A stretch of DNA of 64,000 bases from Diabrotica undecimpunctata (GCF_040954645.1 NC_092803.1:10975230-11039229), one strand, 5' to 3'. Positions 31,906 through 43,294 are shown, counted from the stretch's first letter. A program made the numbers and translations. The notes: a model not told the origin generated them from the sequence alone.

Positions 31906-31989
31906 CTTATGCCACGTTTTATTTTTATTTGTCAGGTTTTATAGTGTATCTTAACAAACATAGTGGCATTTTTGTAAATATTGTAAATA

Positions 31990-32372
31990 AGTTCACTATA
32001 CCTATGTTCTATGTCTTTAAGATGTATATATACAGACGAATATTGAGAATTCTATGGGTACAAACAGTTACTAATGTTGAGGTACTTTATCGTATGTGTA
32101 AACAAAAAGAGTTACTAAGAATAATCAAAGAGAGGAAAATGCAATACTTGGGTCATGTGTTGGAGGCGAAAGATATGAATTACTTCAAGTTATACTGGAA
32201 GGAAAAATACAGTGCAAAAGATTAGTAGGAAGACGATAGAACTCGTGGCTAAAAGACCTAAGGAGATATTTCGACCGGTCATCCACAGAAATCTTTCGCG
32301 CAGCAGTTTCCAAAACTACAGTTGCCATTTGGATCGCCTACCTTCGAAATGAGACGGCGCCATGAGAAGAAG
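31990..32372 (+). pseudogene. RTE-like C-terminal fragment
   Basis: KMYIYRRILRILWVQTVTNV, CKQKELLRIIKERKMQYL and GHVL, then a frameshift, and a 3' UTR with TTTCGCGCAGCAGTTTCC ending GAGACGGCGCCATGAGAAG. Near identical in order to the end of 52624-53656. 5'-truncated at the same cysteine-less MYIYRR block as the fragment at 28135, which borders a second copy on the other strand. Confidence 0.8.
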
Positions 32373-32379
32373 ATACCTA

Positions 32380-32485
32380 TGGTCAATCCTGCTGTCATTC
32401 ATTGATTCTATAAGGCTGTCTATTTTAATCGTATTGAATTCTTTATGAAAATCTATGAAAGTGGGGATGTGTTGTGAAAGGAAGA
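32380..32485 (-). pseudogene. Short RT fragment
   Basis: The minus-strand frame PTFIDFHKEFNTIKIDSLIE is the first catalytic block of a reverse transcriptase (FIDFxKAFDTI), with RIDHR shortly after. Only about 100 bp are recognisable. Confidence 0.5.
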
Positions 32486-33586
32486 GTATTCTATTTGATG
32501 TATTCTATTGTTGTATGATGTATGTTGTATGATCTATGATGTATCATTGCTGTATTCTATTTGATTTTTCAATGAGTGTCTTTACTGCATAGAGGTGATC
32601 ATTGGTACAAATTGTACAAAGAATTAGAAACTTTTGTGGTCAGGAATAATTATACAATAACCGAAATAGTATTAGCTGTATTGTCTCTAGAAACTTGGAA
32701 ACAAAGAAAAGATCTTATTATTGTAAAATTTGGATATACCAAGGTTATGTGGTATCATAACAGCATTGAGCTTGTATTTTACAAGTCACAGAATTTGATT
32801 GGTCGAAAGGGATGGCGTCGTATGAAGGATGTGTGTGTCTGATTGGCGAAAATGATAAGAATGGATTGAAGTGAAGGAAGTCATGTTTTGCTCGGGAAAA
32901 GGAAGATTACGGTGATTCTTCGGAGGAAGCAAGTTGTTTTTATTCCATATCTTGCAGTGAAATTCAGCAGAGTTTTTGTTAAATAATAATTGTGAGAGGT
33001 GTTTGATGTCTGTGGAACGAGCCCCAAGAATTGGTAGCAGTGTACAACAAAAGTACATCCTGTAATAAACGAAAAAGTGAATCGTATATTTGGTACTAGT
33101 CGATTAAGTGAAAATCCTTTTGACTAGAAAGAAATTGGGATCCTGTGAGATAGGAGTTTGATGCAGGAGCTTTTGGAGAGACTGTTACGGTGATAGTGTG
33201 TGCGAGAGACGCTGAAAAGCAGAGAAGATAGCAGGCGTGTGTAGAGCAACTGAGAGTACGAGCAAAAGGTGGGCAGATCACAGTCATAAGAAGAAAAGGA
33301 GCCAGCAGAGAATTCTTGGAAATGAGAGGTTAGTTTGCCATATAAACAACAAAGACTTTTAACCACGATCATAGCTAGATCATAATTAATTTGTTTTTTT
33401 TTAATATTTTATTCAGTGTGGTCATTTCACAATAAATATAATCTTTTAATTCAGAAATAAAAAAATTAAGAAAAGATATTCCTTGAAAGAAAATTTAATT
33501 TAAAAAAGAAAACAAAATGAAGAAATCTTTTATTTGAATACAAGTCTAAACAATTATTGATAATTTGTATAGTAATTTTAATGAAT
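32486..33586. other. No gene recognised
   Basis: Begins with a short imperfect repeat of TGTATTCTATTTGATG/TGTATGATGTATG words (32490-32565). The 88-codon frame at 32576-32842 has no recognisable domain. 32880-33370 is richer in G and A on the plus strand and contains CCTGTAATAAACG near 33060; it could be part of an untranslated transcript or an LTR, but I could not show either. Confidence 0.35.
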
Positions 33587-33702
33587 TTCTTCTTCTTCTT
33601 CTTCCTACTTTATAAATAGGCTTAATGCCTGTTTTACTTCGGTTTTTAGCCTCAATTGACGTTGTCTGACCATCTTTTCCTCGGTCGTACCAATGATCTT
33701 CT

Positions 33703-34173
33703 TCAATTTGGCGATTTGTCTCCTGCTATTCGTACTATTCTATTTTCTGTCATTCTTTTGGTCCACGCATTTATTTTCTCTATACCACATTTCGCTCGTA
33801 TTTCCTCACTTCTTACTCTGTCTCTTAGAGTTTGGTTTGTTATTTTTCGTAAGACTTTCATTTCTGTTGTTTCCAGTAGTCTTTGTGTTTTCGCCGTATC
33901 TGCTCTTGTTACCGCTTTGTACGTCATTATAGGTCTTATTGTTGATTTATATATCCTGGTTTTCGTTTTCGTTGTGAGGTATTTGTTTCTCCAGATTGTG
34001 TTGTTGAGACATCCTGCTGCCCTGTTTGCCATGTTTACTTGTTTTTGTACTTCTTCCACTTTTCCGTAGCTTGACAGTGTTATTCCCAAGTATTCAGTTT
34101 CAATCACTTGTTCTATTATTTTGTTATTTACGACTAGTTTATATCGTCTCGCTTCCGCTGATATCACTATCAT
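33703..34173 (-). pseudogene. RTE-like RT thumb and C-terminal domain
   Basis: 156 residues: EYLGITLSSYGKVEEVQKQ (thumb), NRAAGCLNNTIWRN, KTKTRIYKSTIRPIMTY and ETTEMKVLRKITNQTLRDRV, then WTKRMTENRIVRIAGDK. This follows the palm-bearing frame upstream after a stop near 34180. The final GRP-rich tail seen in relatives is missing. Confidence 0.8.
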
Positions 34174-34188
34174 TTTAGTTTTCTCTGT

Positions 34189-34991
34189 TCAGATCTCCAC
34201 GTTGTATATGAGCGCCGTATCTTCGAATTCTTTAATTAATCCTTGTAGGTCATCTTCATTTTCGGTTGTTATTATGGCGTCGTCGGCATAGCATATTATC
34301 CTTATTTCCTTTTCTCCCATTTTATATCCTTTTTTTTTAACTTTCTTTATGATTTCATCCATTATCAGATTAAATATTAATGGGCTCAGCGAATCTCCTT
34401 GTCTAATGCCAGTTTCATATTTGATAGGTTGCAATAGTTTTCCTTTACATCTTACCATAGCTATGTTATCTTTATATATATTCCCAATGGTTTTTACTAA
34501 ATCCAGTGATATTCCCTTTTCATATAATAAATGCATCGCGTCCAGAATTCTCACTCTATCAAACGCTATCTTCAAATCTATCAGACACATATATGCTGGT
34601 TTGTTGTATTCCAGCGACTTCTCTTTTATTTGTCTTATTACAAAAACTGCATCCGTGCATGATCTTCCTGCCCGAAATTCTTGCTTTTCCTCTTGCAGAG
34701 ATATTCGTTCGTTTATTTTTGCCGCTATTATTCTTGTTGTCAATTTGGGTGTTGTATTTAATAGATTTATTGCTCGATAATTATCGGGGTCTTTCTTATC
34801 TCCTTTTTGAAGAACATCACCATGATCGCTCTTCTCCGTTCATCTGGTATTCTGTGCGTGGTGATTATTTTATTAATAACAAGTTGCAGTTGTTGTACAA
34901 GGTGATCACCTCCATATTTTAAGAGTTCATTTGGTATTTGATCTTCTCCTGGTAACGTACTGTTTTTTAATTTGTTTATTCCTTCTTTCAC
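34189..34991 (-). pseudogene. RTE-like RT fingers and palm
   Basis: Two consecutive frames. 34991-34767 has STLPGEDQIPNELLKYGG and the start of the fingers; 34743-34189 has EFRAGRSCTDAVFVIRQI, CLIDLKIAFDRVRI (first Asp), TGIRQGDSLSPLIFNL and ICYADDAIITTENEDDLQGL. All three RT aspartates are present. A frameshift near 34755 lies at the NRAINLLNT block. Confidence 0.85.
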
Positions 34992-35479
34992 ATCGTTTTG
35001 GGAGATTTCGGTCTATTCCTCAGTTATTATATTTGGCGTTTCTGGTAAAGGTTCTGCGTTTTGTTTTTTAAACATTTTTGTCAGGAAAGCCACCCATGTA
35101 TCCTCTTGTATGTGTTCTATTTCAACTAGTTCTTTCATTTCGCTTCTTTCTTTTCTTATGAAGCGCCATACTTGTTTCTGTTGTCCATAGAAATCCATCT
35201 CTAGTCCTTTTGTGAATCTTTCCCAGTAATCTGTTTTTTTTCTTACTAATTGATGAGTTTCAGTTCTTATTCTTTTATATTCCTTATATGATTCACTTGT
35301 ATTTTCTGACTTATATTTTAGGAAAGCTTTCTTTTTTTGGTGACATTTTTGTTTAACCTCTAGATTATTGGTGTTTTCGTTGGCCGCTTTTTGTTTATTA
35401 TTTTTGTTCCAAGGGCTTTTCGGGCAGCATTCACAATATTTTTTTCACAAGTCTTCTCCAGCTAGTCTCTACATTGCTT

Positions 35480-36120
35480 TCATTTTCGATATTCTCCATT
35501 TGTATTTTCTGTTCTAGCCTTTTTTGATATAATGATTTTATGGAGTCTTAAATTTTTTATTTTTATTATTTCCTCTGCATTAATTTGTTTAAGCTTCTCT
35601 TTCCACCTTTCATTGAATCTAATTTTACCAAGTACCACATAGTGATCGCTTCCCACATTGGGTGACGTCAAACTTCTCACATCCACTATCTGTTTATGGT
35701 GAATATTTCTGTTTGTGACCACATAATCTATCATTGATCTATGTCCTCTTGTATTTTCAAACGTGTAATTGTGTTGAATTTTATGATCAAAAAATGTGTT
35801 GGTTATTCTTAGTTTGTTTGATGTGCAGAATTCCATTATTATTTTTCCGTTTTCATTGATAACTCTTTCATTAAACCTTTGTTTTATTCCTGGTATTACT
35901 TCGTCTTCTATTCTGGCATTGAAATCTCCCAATAATATAAGTAATTCATTTTGCTTTACTTCTCTTTTCACTAATGTATATTGCTCATCATAGAATTATT
36001 GTTTATCGCTGTCAGGTTTGCAGTCTTCTGGTGCATATATCCCTATTATGTTAATAATTTTACTGTTCGCCCTAAATTTGTCTGACTTTAATAATTTCTG
36101 TAATAAATCATTTATGTATG
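35480..36120 (-). pseudogene. RTE-like APE endonuclease
   Basis: IINIIGIYAPE (near 36050), LLILLGDFNARIEDEV (near 35940), MIDYVVTNRNIHH (near 35730) and VGSDHYVVLGKIRF (near 35650): the GDFNA, IDY and SDH catalytic blocks of APE-like nucleases, in order. A stop separates the first block from the rest near 35995. Confidence 0.85.
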
Positions 36121-36972
36121 TATATCTTTTTGCAGAAGATATAATAAAACCATAAACAGTTATAAAAATATATTAATTGATGTATGCGGAATAGTGGAAA
36201 ATAGAAAACACCAACCTTTTCATTCGTTTAATATATACAAATGCGATTCCAAAGACTAGTTAATATCAAACAAAAAACAGCTTTGCTTTTCAAATGGAGA
36301 AACTAATTGCTGCAGATTGTTTAACTGTAGAACTAAAAAAGTGCGAGCCAGTGGCATTCGAGCACTAATCACAAAAACGGGGCTCGACACTACTTCCCAT
36401 CAAATTCGCACTCACCGATATTGCATTTTTTGCCATTCTGGAATACAGCGTCATTGTTCTTTTGAGAGGTGGCTCATTGAAACGTATGACGGAGGTTTGA
36501 TACAACACACACCGAGCTTTTTTCGTTCTTTCTTTCTTTCGTTCATTTTTGTTTGCTCGGTCGAAACATTTTTTCGATGTTTGTGTTTCGGTTTTCATAA
36601 ATCATTTGAGAACGATCCGGTAGAACGGAGCTGCCGGAGGAATACAGTATTTTTTGTATAATTTAAAGTAGAGTTTTTAGTTTGAAAGTTCAGATAGGCT
36701 TATATTATAAATTGGCGACTTATATACAGAGTGGCTTTTGAATTAGTTTCTGGATTCAATTAATAACAAAGGCCAACAAAACAAAAGATTTATGAAACTT
36801 TTCTTACAAATTTATGTAAAGTCTATGTATTTTTTGGCGCTAAAAAATCTGAAATTAGATTTTACGTATCATCCACAGTTTTCCCACAATGTGACACTGG
36901 TTTATTCTACATTATAATAATTTGAATATGACAAAATACCGAAATACAATAAAATGAGACATTATTAGAATA
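36121..36972. other. No gene recognised
   Basis: The 114-codon frame at 36317-36661 starts in mixed sequence and passes into a Phe/Ser-rich stretch caused by TTTCTTTCTTTCG repeats; no domain recognised. The rest is AT-rich. Confidence 0.35.
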
Positions 36973-37430
36973 GTTCTTTTTCTTCTTCTTCTTCTTCACT
37001 GGCTTTACAACTCGGGGTGAGTCTTAGCCACATCCACTATCGTCCTCCATTCTCTACGGTCTTGCGCTTCTATTTCCCATTGCTGTACCCCAATTCTAGA
37101 TAAATCGGCTTCAACATCATCCTTCCATCTCTTCTAACATCTGGTCTTTCAAAAAACACTGTCTTTAACACTCTGTCATCCTCTGATCGTACCAAGTGAC
37201 CTGCCCATCTTATTCGGTTTGTCTTGATATGTCTAACTATGTTTTCAGTTCTATACAGAGTCACCAATTCGGCATTGCGGCTCTTTGAGGGCCAAATATT
37301 ATTCTGAGAACCTTTCTTTCAAATACTAGAAGCTTATTGATTTCCCGCTGGTTAAGAGTCCATGTTTCACTGACATATGTAATAATTGGGCGAATAATCG
37401 ACTTGTACAATGTTTTATTAGATTTTATTG
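36973..37430 (-). pseudogene. RTE-like C-terminal fragment adjoining the mariner end
   Basis: Minus strand: TLYKSIIRPIITYVSETWTL-like block (near 37400), ERKVLRIIFGP (37310), HIKTNRIRWAGHLVRSEDDR (37240) and VFFERPDVRRDGRM, ending with a (GAA)n tail (TTCTTCTTCTTCTTCTT at 36979). Frameshifted at least twice. The mariner at 37433 begins within its coding text, so the mariner may have inserted into this copy. Confidence 0.7.
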
Positions 37431-37432
37431 TA

Positions 37433-37505
37433 TACAGGGTGAGTCATGAGGAACTTTACATACTTTTACCATATGTAGAGTCCCTCGGGGAGCATATCAT
37501 GTGGC
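37433..37505 (+). repeat. Left TIR of the DD41D mariner
   Basis: TACAGGGTGAGTCATGAGG at the tip, then GAGTCCCTCGGGGAGCATAT inside. Pairs with 40589-40656 with few changes. Confidence 0.85.
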
Positions 37506-38798
37506 CACTAAAAAATGTCAACTCCTCTTCTTTATTAATTAACAGGGTGATTTGTGTAATTGACCATTTATTTCATTTTACTGTAGTGTTTATACGGCTC
37601 ATTTGATTTTTTTAATTTTTGCATGATACAGTACACTACTATCAAGCATTCGACTGGTAATAGCTAAACTAAAAAATTCCAGGACTGGCTTTGGAAAAAT
37701 TAATTTAGGAATTCGTATTAAATATTACACCCTGTATAAATTTTTTTTTAAATGCAATAAGTGATTTTCAAACTACATAAATAGCCAATGAAAACGACAT
37801 ATGCGACAATGTTGTCGCACTTTTATTAAATTTTTAGCGAACGATCAAATCTTACCAAAAATAGAACAACCATAATGAAGTATCAAATTATAAGGTATTA
37901 ATTTAAACAAATGTTATAAATTTCAAACATTTTATTAAAAATGAGTTCCTACAACATAATCTAATACGTAGAAAATTAACATCTTTACTGTCACTTTGTA
38001 TTATCTCTACGATAGAGTCAATTGTTTTTCAATTTTAAATTTTTACTCATAGATCGTATTGGGGCATTATTTTCGATAAATAATAAATGAAATTGATTAA
38101 AAAGTCAAACCTCTTGTATGTGTTAGTTTTTGTTGATTGTAAATGATTACAATTTTATGTCAAATAATAATACGTTGCATCAACTGTACTAAATAAAAAA
38201 GTTTAAAATGAAGGTTGGCGTTGACCGTTTGACGTTTCTTGATATTTTATACCCATTGTCATTATTGTCATTATCAATTGTTATTTACGTGTACAAGAAT
38301 CATCGAGCAAAAAGACAAAAGAGCGAATGTAAAGGTAGTGGGGGCAAAAATATTGTTAGACAGGAAGTGCCATCTTGAGAGGCCAAATTAAACAAGGAAA
38401 GAGAGTCTTTCCTTGTTTAAGAAATCAAATTTAGTTGGGTTATGTTATTATTTGTCCTAATTATCACATGAAATCTTATTTATATTGAAGTGTTTTAACA
38501 ATTGTTTCACATTTTAGACTGTTGTCGTTAATATTTAATTAAAATTTTCTCATCTAAGACACATTCTGAAAACTATTTTATAGCTAGTGTTAATAAGTGT
38601 CGGAAAATTTAAATTTGGCGTATTCGCATTTCCGGATATGTGCGCCATCAGAGGCCACTTTTTTGGTCGCCTTTTCATAACGATTAGATTCTCTCTTTTG
38701 TCTTTTTGCTTGATGACAAGAATACATATTTCTTCTGTCATATCTACGTTAAGTACATTGTGTTAGTTTTGGTAGAGCTTTTGTTACTTTCGTTCAAA

Positions 38799-39703
38799 AT
38801 GCTACATCAGTTTTCGACCACAGAATATGCAGACATAATATTTGTTTATGGATTCTGTAATGGGAATGGTAGGGCTGCTAGTAGAGAATATCTCAGGAGA
38901 TTTCCTAATCGTCGAACTCCCAGTCATCCAACATTTGGGTCAGTTTTTAATTATTTGCGAGAAAATGGCACTTTTCCTAGTGGAACAACAGAGCGACATG
39001 TAGATGAAGCGCAGGAAGATGACATTATGGACGCCGTTACTATCAACCCTTCAATAAGCACTATACTAGTAAGTCGGGAACTCAATGTTACTCAACCAAA
39101 AGTAAGTAGAGTCTTACAAAAAAATAATCTATACCCATATCACATTCAAATGGTTCAGCGACTACATGCTGGAGATGAGATCGATAGGTTGGAATTTTGT
39201 AGATGGATTAACAATAATCGACCAACGCTATACAGGACACTATTTACAGATGAAGCCCAATTTACCAGAGACGGGATAAATAATTCACGAAATTCACATG
39301 TGTGGGCAGAAGAAAATCTCCATGCTATTCGAGAATGGTGTAGAAACGTGTGGATTGGTGTCATAAATAACCAATTAGTAGGTCCTCACTTTTTTGATGG
39401 TCCTTTAACAGGGCAGGTCTATTTGAACTTTCTACAAAATATTTTGCTGAATTTGGTTGCCAACGCGAACGTTGCTATCCGAGGGATGTATTTTCAGCAT
39501 GATGGGGCACCCCCACACTTTTTACTGGCAGTGAGACAACATCTCAATAATGTTTATGGCAACAGGTGGATAGGACGTGCAGGTCCTATTTCGTGGCCTT
39601 CAAGATCCCCTGATTTCAATCCCGTTGATTACCATATTTGGGGACGATTGAAGCAACTAGTTTACGCAGTGAATATTAATAACCGACAACAATTAATTGA
39701 TAG

Positions 39704-39704
<1 letters not shown>
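38799..39704 (+). pseudogene. Mariner-type DD41D transposase, C-terminus lost
   Basis: Start ATG 38799 (CAAAATG), chosen because similarity begins there; the open frame extends 31 codons upstream. An N-terminal HTH-type domain of the DUF4817 kind (TTEYADIIFVYGFCNGNGRA, then RRFPNRRTPSHPTFGSVF) is followed by a second helical region. The DDE domain has D151 (FTDEAQF), D235 (YFQHDGAPPHF) and D277 (SPDFNPVDYHIWG). Forty-one residues lie between the second and third, giving DD41D, the spacing of the rosa group of Tc1/mariner. The frame is uninterrupted for about 302 residues, then enters the (TA)n tail of the nested LINE, which removes roughly the last 40 residues. Confidence 0.85.
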
Positions 39705-39750
<46 letters not shown>

Positions 39751-40588
39751 GGGATTCTACAGTATTCACTGCCTTCCCTCGCTCAACCGTTTCCATCTCT
39801 CTCTCTGTTGTTCCATTCTCCATCGTTTAGTCCTCTCTTACTCATGGCGTCGTCTACTTCGTTCCTCCAGGATTTTCGGGGTCGTCCTCTTTTCCTCCTT
39901 CCTATGGGGCTCCATTCGGTTATTCTTTTTATCCATCTGCTGTTGCTAGCTCTTCTTACATGTCCATACCACTTTAGTCTTTTTTGTTCTATATATGTTA
40001 GTATGTCTGTTTCTATTGATGTTCTTTGCTTTATTTCGTCATTACTTCTCCTATCCATTCTTGTTACTCTGCAGCATCTTCGCAGGCATTCCATCTCTGT
40101 TGCTATTATCTTACTGCTGTTTTTCTTGTTTATGATCCAATTTTCGGCCCCATATGTCATAATACTTCGCACTAATGTTTTATAAATCTGCGTTTTTGTC
40201 TTCATATTTAGGTGTCTATCCCACCATACTGAGTTAAGTTGTCGGATTGCTGTTCTTGTTTGTCCTAATCTTTGTGTAATTTCTTCCTCTGTTGTTGCAT
40301 TTTTCGTGATTATGAACCCCAGGTATTTGAATTTATCCTTTCCTTTGATTTTTACGTTGTCATCAATCTGTAGATCTTCTATGTCTTCTTCACTTGTAGA
40401 TAGGTACTCTGTTTTCGCGAGGTTAATATCTAGGCCAGCCTTGGTATATTCTTCTTGTAGTTTCTTCATCATGTAGCTGAGGTCGTCTTGGTCTTGTGCA
40501 ATCACTACTTGATCGTCTGCAAAACTTAACGTATATAGGTATTCGTTCCGTACCGGTACTCCCATGCCTTCGCATTTTCTTTTCCATG
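39705..40588 (-). mobile_element. RTE-like LINE, (TA)n-tailed, nested in the mariner
   Basis: The minus strand encodes about 260 residues: the RT from LYTLSFADDQVVIAQDQDDL (palm) through YLGFIITKNATTEEEI, SIMTYGAENWIINKK, KWYGHVRRASN and GRRKRGRPRKSWRNEVDDAM to a near-terminal stop, then a 3' end and a (TA)n tail at 39705-39748. It is 5'-truncated just upstream of MGVPVRNEYLY. Closely related to the copy at 43825-45344. No clear target duplication; insertion coincides with loss of the mariner's 3' coding end. Confidence 0.85.
39783..40565 (-). pseudogene. RTE-like RT palm and C-terminal domain, uninterrupted
   Basis: 260 residues without stops. SFADD supplies the catalytic pair (Phe for Tyr). 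The C-terminal half carries the CRRCCRVTRMDRRSNDEIK and GRRKRGRPRK blocks. Fingers and the first aspartate are missing, so it is a fragment despite the clean frame, which points to recent insertion. Confidence 0.8.
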
Positions 40589-40656
40589 TAAATATGGTCC
40601 CTGAGGGACTCTACATATGGTAGAAGTATGTAAAGTTCCTCATGACTCACCCTGTA
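40589..40656 (-). repeat. Right TIR of the DD41D mariner
   Basis: Ends CATGACTCACCCTGTA, and contains GGTCCCTGAGGGACTC, itself a perfect local palindrome (GTCCCTGAGGGAC). Confidence 0.85.
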
Positions 40657-40658
40657 TA

Positions 40659-41384
40659 ATGTAAACTTATAATTAATGTAAATGAAGTAAGTACATAAAT
40701 CTGTCACCAGTAATACCTCTATTGGTAAAAAATGTTTTAATTTTTGCTGCTTCCCAATAAATCTAACACCGCATTAATTAAGACCTACTAACAACCCATT
40801 CAACGTATAACGCTTTCATCCATTTATCCACTGACAATCTTCCGCCACCACTTACAGTTGACCGGCTAAAAGTTAACGCCATAATGAAATTCTAATGGAA
40901 TTTTATCGACGGGCGCTTTCAAATTTCCGTCCTTTCGAAGGGTTGGATGAAGCGTTCTGCCCGTTTAGTCTGTTAAAGACAGATTTGAGTTGACGAAGTC
41001 GTGGGCCATCAAAATGGGACATTGTTGAAGTCTGTTATTTTATCAGTTGATTGTAAACGATCCTGGGGATCGAGTTGATCTCGTTAGGAGGATTTTAGTA
41101 GTTTACACGGTGATTGTCTGCATCTTATAGGGTTTCTATTAAATGGCTAACTGTTTCCGAAAACAAACAAGGCTTTTGTATATAATTAAGTCATTTTACG
41201 CTAAATAAAGTGCACTTTTAAGGGCACTGATATGCTGATGGCATTGTACTTTTATGCAGCAAAGATACTTAACAAAAAATGAAGAAACATTTGAATAAGG
41301 AATCAATAAACATAAACTAAAACCATGATAAACTAAGGAGACCCTAAAATCACAGTCCTCTTCTTCTTTTGTTGCTTATGCGTT
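40659..41384. other. No gene; mixed-composition island
   Basis: About 40830-41110 is less AT-rich than its surroundings (ACGGGCGCTTTCAAATTTCC, CGATCCTGGGGATCGAG) without an open frame; it may be unique host sequence. No other feature. Confidence 0.35.
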
Positions 41385-42142
41385 TCGAATATTAGCCATC
41401 ATTCTGGTTATAATTCTTTCATTGACTCATGCTTAATTTGACTTGATTGGAACTTGATTTGTTGTTGTTGTGGAGAACCATATCCTCAGGTTTTTTAACA
41501 ATAATATTCTTATTTTTTGGCGTTACAAGAAATTTGATGCAAAGATCAATGAGCAATATAAAACCGTCTATATATGTAAGTAATACCAAACTTGAGCAAG
41601 TTGATAAAATCGTTAACCTTGGACAGCAATTAAATTGTAACGGGGAAAGTCACGGCGAAATTAGATCTAGGATAGAGCAGGCTAGAGCTGCTTATAGAAG
41701 GATGTCCAGGGTGTTATGTAACAGAGACCTAAAATTGGCATTGAGGATCCGCCTACTTCGCTGCTACGTGTTCTCGGTCTTACTTTATGGTGTCGAGTCC
41801 TGGACTGTGAATAAAATCGATCTAAATCGCCTTGAGGCTTTCGAAATGTGGTGCTATAGAAGAATTTTAAAAGTTTCCTGGATGGAGAAGATTCGAAACT
41901 CCACAATACTAGAACGTCTCAGCAAGACTACTGGGATCATAAAAAGCATCAAGCAGAGAAAGCTGGAGTATTTCGGATATGTAATGAGAGGTCCCAAATA
42001 TAGATTGCTACAAAATATCATGCAAGGAAAAATAGCAGGCAAACACAGTTCAGGACGAAGAAGAACCTCATGGTTGAAGAACTTGCGAGATTGGTATGGT
42101 GTTGATACAAGTATGTTATTTACATTAAAAAAACAAAAATAA
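41385..42142 (+). pseudogene. RTE-like LINE thumb and C-terminal domain
   Basis: 231-residue frame (41447-42142). From about 41560 it reads YVSNTKLEQVDKIVNLGQQL (thumb), EIRSRIEQARAAYRRMSRVL, LRCYVFSVLLYGVESWTVNK, EMWCYRRILKVSWMEKIRN, YFGYVMRGPKYRLLQNIMQG and GRRRTSWLKNLRDWYGVDTS. This is the standard RTE-type C-terminus. The first 40 residues are unrelated read-through. 5'-truncated; no palm. The recognisable 3' end is near 42142 with no clear tail. Confidence 0.85.
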
Positions 42143-42797
42143 AAGATTATTATACTAATTATAAATTATTTAAAATTAGGATTAAAGATAATTTCTATCA
42201 AATTAGGAAAATGTAAAATAAGGAAGCTTCTACGTTATATAAAACGTAACAACTGACTTATTTACATTTAAAATCATGTCAGTAAACATATTATTAACAA
42301 TATTACCTTCAAAATCTTATTAAATTACGTCTTTCATGTCAAATTAATACCGACATTTTCGCCGTTGTACCAACCTGGAATAAATTAAGGGACGAAAAAT
42401 CAAGGATTCGCAAAACATCAAATGGTTTTTCTAACAAAGCCCTAATTAGAGACAAGCATTCTCCTCGTAAATTTCGGTCTTTTGTTTTGAGTTCTATTAA
42501 TAATCGCATTAACTACGAAAATTATAATATTTTGCGAGAGGAAAAACTAGAAATGTAGAAGTCTCTGTTGAGATACCTAAAAACATCGGTTTAATTTCTA
42601 AAATCGCGATGTCACAGCTCAAAAGGAAACATTTTGATATTGTTTTTTATAAAATTTAATTTATATAAATTATAAATAAGAAACTAGCTTCAGAACAATA
42701 TAAATAAGTCAATTTTAGATAATAATTATCCAAAGAGCAAAAAAAAATATTTACAAAAACTAATCAAGAGTTATATGAGATAAGACAAGCTAGTTAA
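42143..42797. other. AT-rich, no gene
   Basis: No recognisable coding or repeat content. A short TAGCTTCAGAACAATATAAAT at 42686 resembles the outer end of the family A repeat, but too little is shared to call it. Confidence 0.35.
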
Positions 42798-43294
42798 ACA
42801 TCTTTATCAACGTCTGTTTTGCCTTGCAATTCTTAGAAGGCTCAGATTAAAGCAGTAATCTGAATTTGGTTTCAAAAAATTAGTTTACGGATTTATTATC
42901 AGATGTCGCTATTTGCGTCCATAGGAAGCCATGTTAGAGTTGCTTCTCAAGACGGGAAAGATTTATTTTCACGTTCAGAGCGTCTGTGAATACACGTTCT
43001 GAGGATCCCTTTTAGGGTGAAATACGTATAAGCTGATATACAGACGCACTATACGTGAAATCAAATCTTAACTGTATTTTTCCTTTTATTCCGGTATACT
43101 CTTTATGATCACTAGAAACCAATTCGCTAAGGATTTTTGCTTAGTTGAGGAGATATGTTGTGGAATACAATTTTAGATTTCCCTTGTATCTAATAACATA
43201 TTTATCAACGTCTGTTTTGCCTTGCAATTCTTAAAAGGCACAGATTAAAGCAAAAATCTGAATTTGGTTTCGAAACATTAGTTTACGGATTTAA
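42798..43294. repeat. Pair of ~98-bp direct repeats, 398 bp apart
   Basis: 42798-42896 and 43196-43294 share TTATCAACGTCTGTTTTGCC, TTGCAATTCTTA, TCTGAATTTGGTTTC and ATTAGTTTACGGATTT, about 90 percent identical. The 300 bp between have no partner. This could be two units of a tandem satellite of period 398 cut by the window's history, or the ends of a small element. No coding sequence. Confidence 0.8.

Larger units (their letters stand above)
33587..36120 (-). mobile_element. RTE-like LINE copy, 2.5 kb
   Basis: From the minus strand: endonuclease (36120-35480), linker (35470-35010), RT (34991-33703) and a (GAA)n tail (TTCTTCTTCTTCTTCTT at 33589). All main domains are present in order but frames are broken about six times. 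It is a separate subfamily from the copies at 22 and 43 kb. The 5' start of the endonuclease is lost. Confidence 0.85.
37433..40656 (+). mobile_element. DD41D mariner (rosa-like) with long TIRs and a nested LINE
   Basis: Begins TACAGGGTGAGTCATGAGGA and ends with the reverse complement, both next to TA (37431-37432 and 40657-40658). The inverted repeats agree over about 60-75 bp (shared ACATATGGTAGAAGTATGTA near 40612 against its left partner with one change). A transposase runs from 38799, and an RTE-like LINE occupies 39705-40588, replacing the transposase C-terminus and 3' UTR. Net mariner sequence is about 2.3 kb, long for this superfamily; 37510-38700 is unexplained non-coding DNA before the gene. 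Confidence 0.85.

Noticed and set aside
32576..32842. 88-codon ORF as a gene
   Set aside because: No recognisable motif or splice context; lies between LINE fragments.
33000..33370. Possible LTR leader with AATAAA
   Set aside because: No paired repeat, primer-binding site or gag frame could be found.
33656..34922. Plus-strand hydrophobic ORFs as membrane proteins
   Set aside because: They are shadows of the antisense RTE-like RT, whose motifs are on the minus strand.
36317..36661. 114-codon ORF as a gene
   Set aside because: Half of it is TTTC-repeat-derived; no domain and no partner.
39702..39748. (TA)n tract as an independent microsatellite
   Set aside because: It is the 3' tail of the RTE-like copy, as the sister at 43825 shows.
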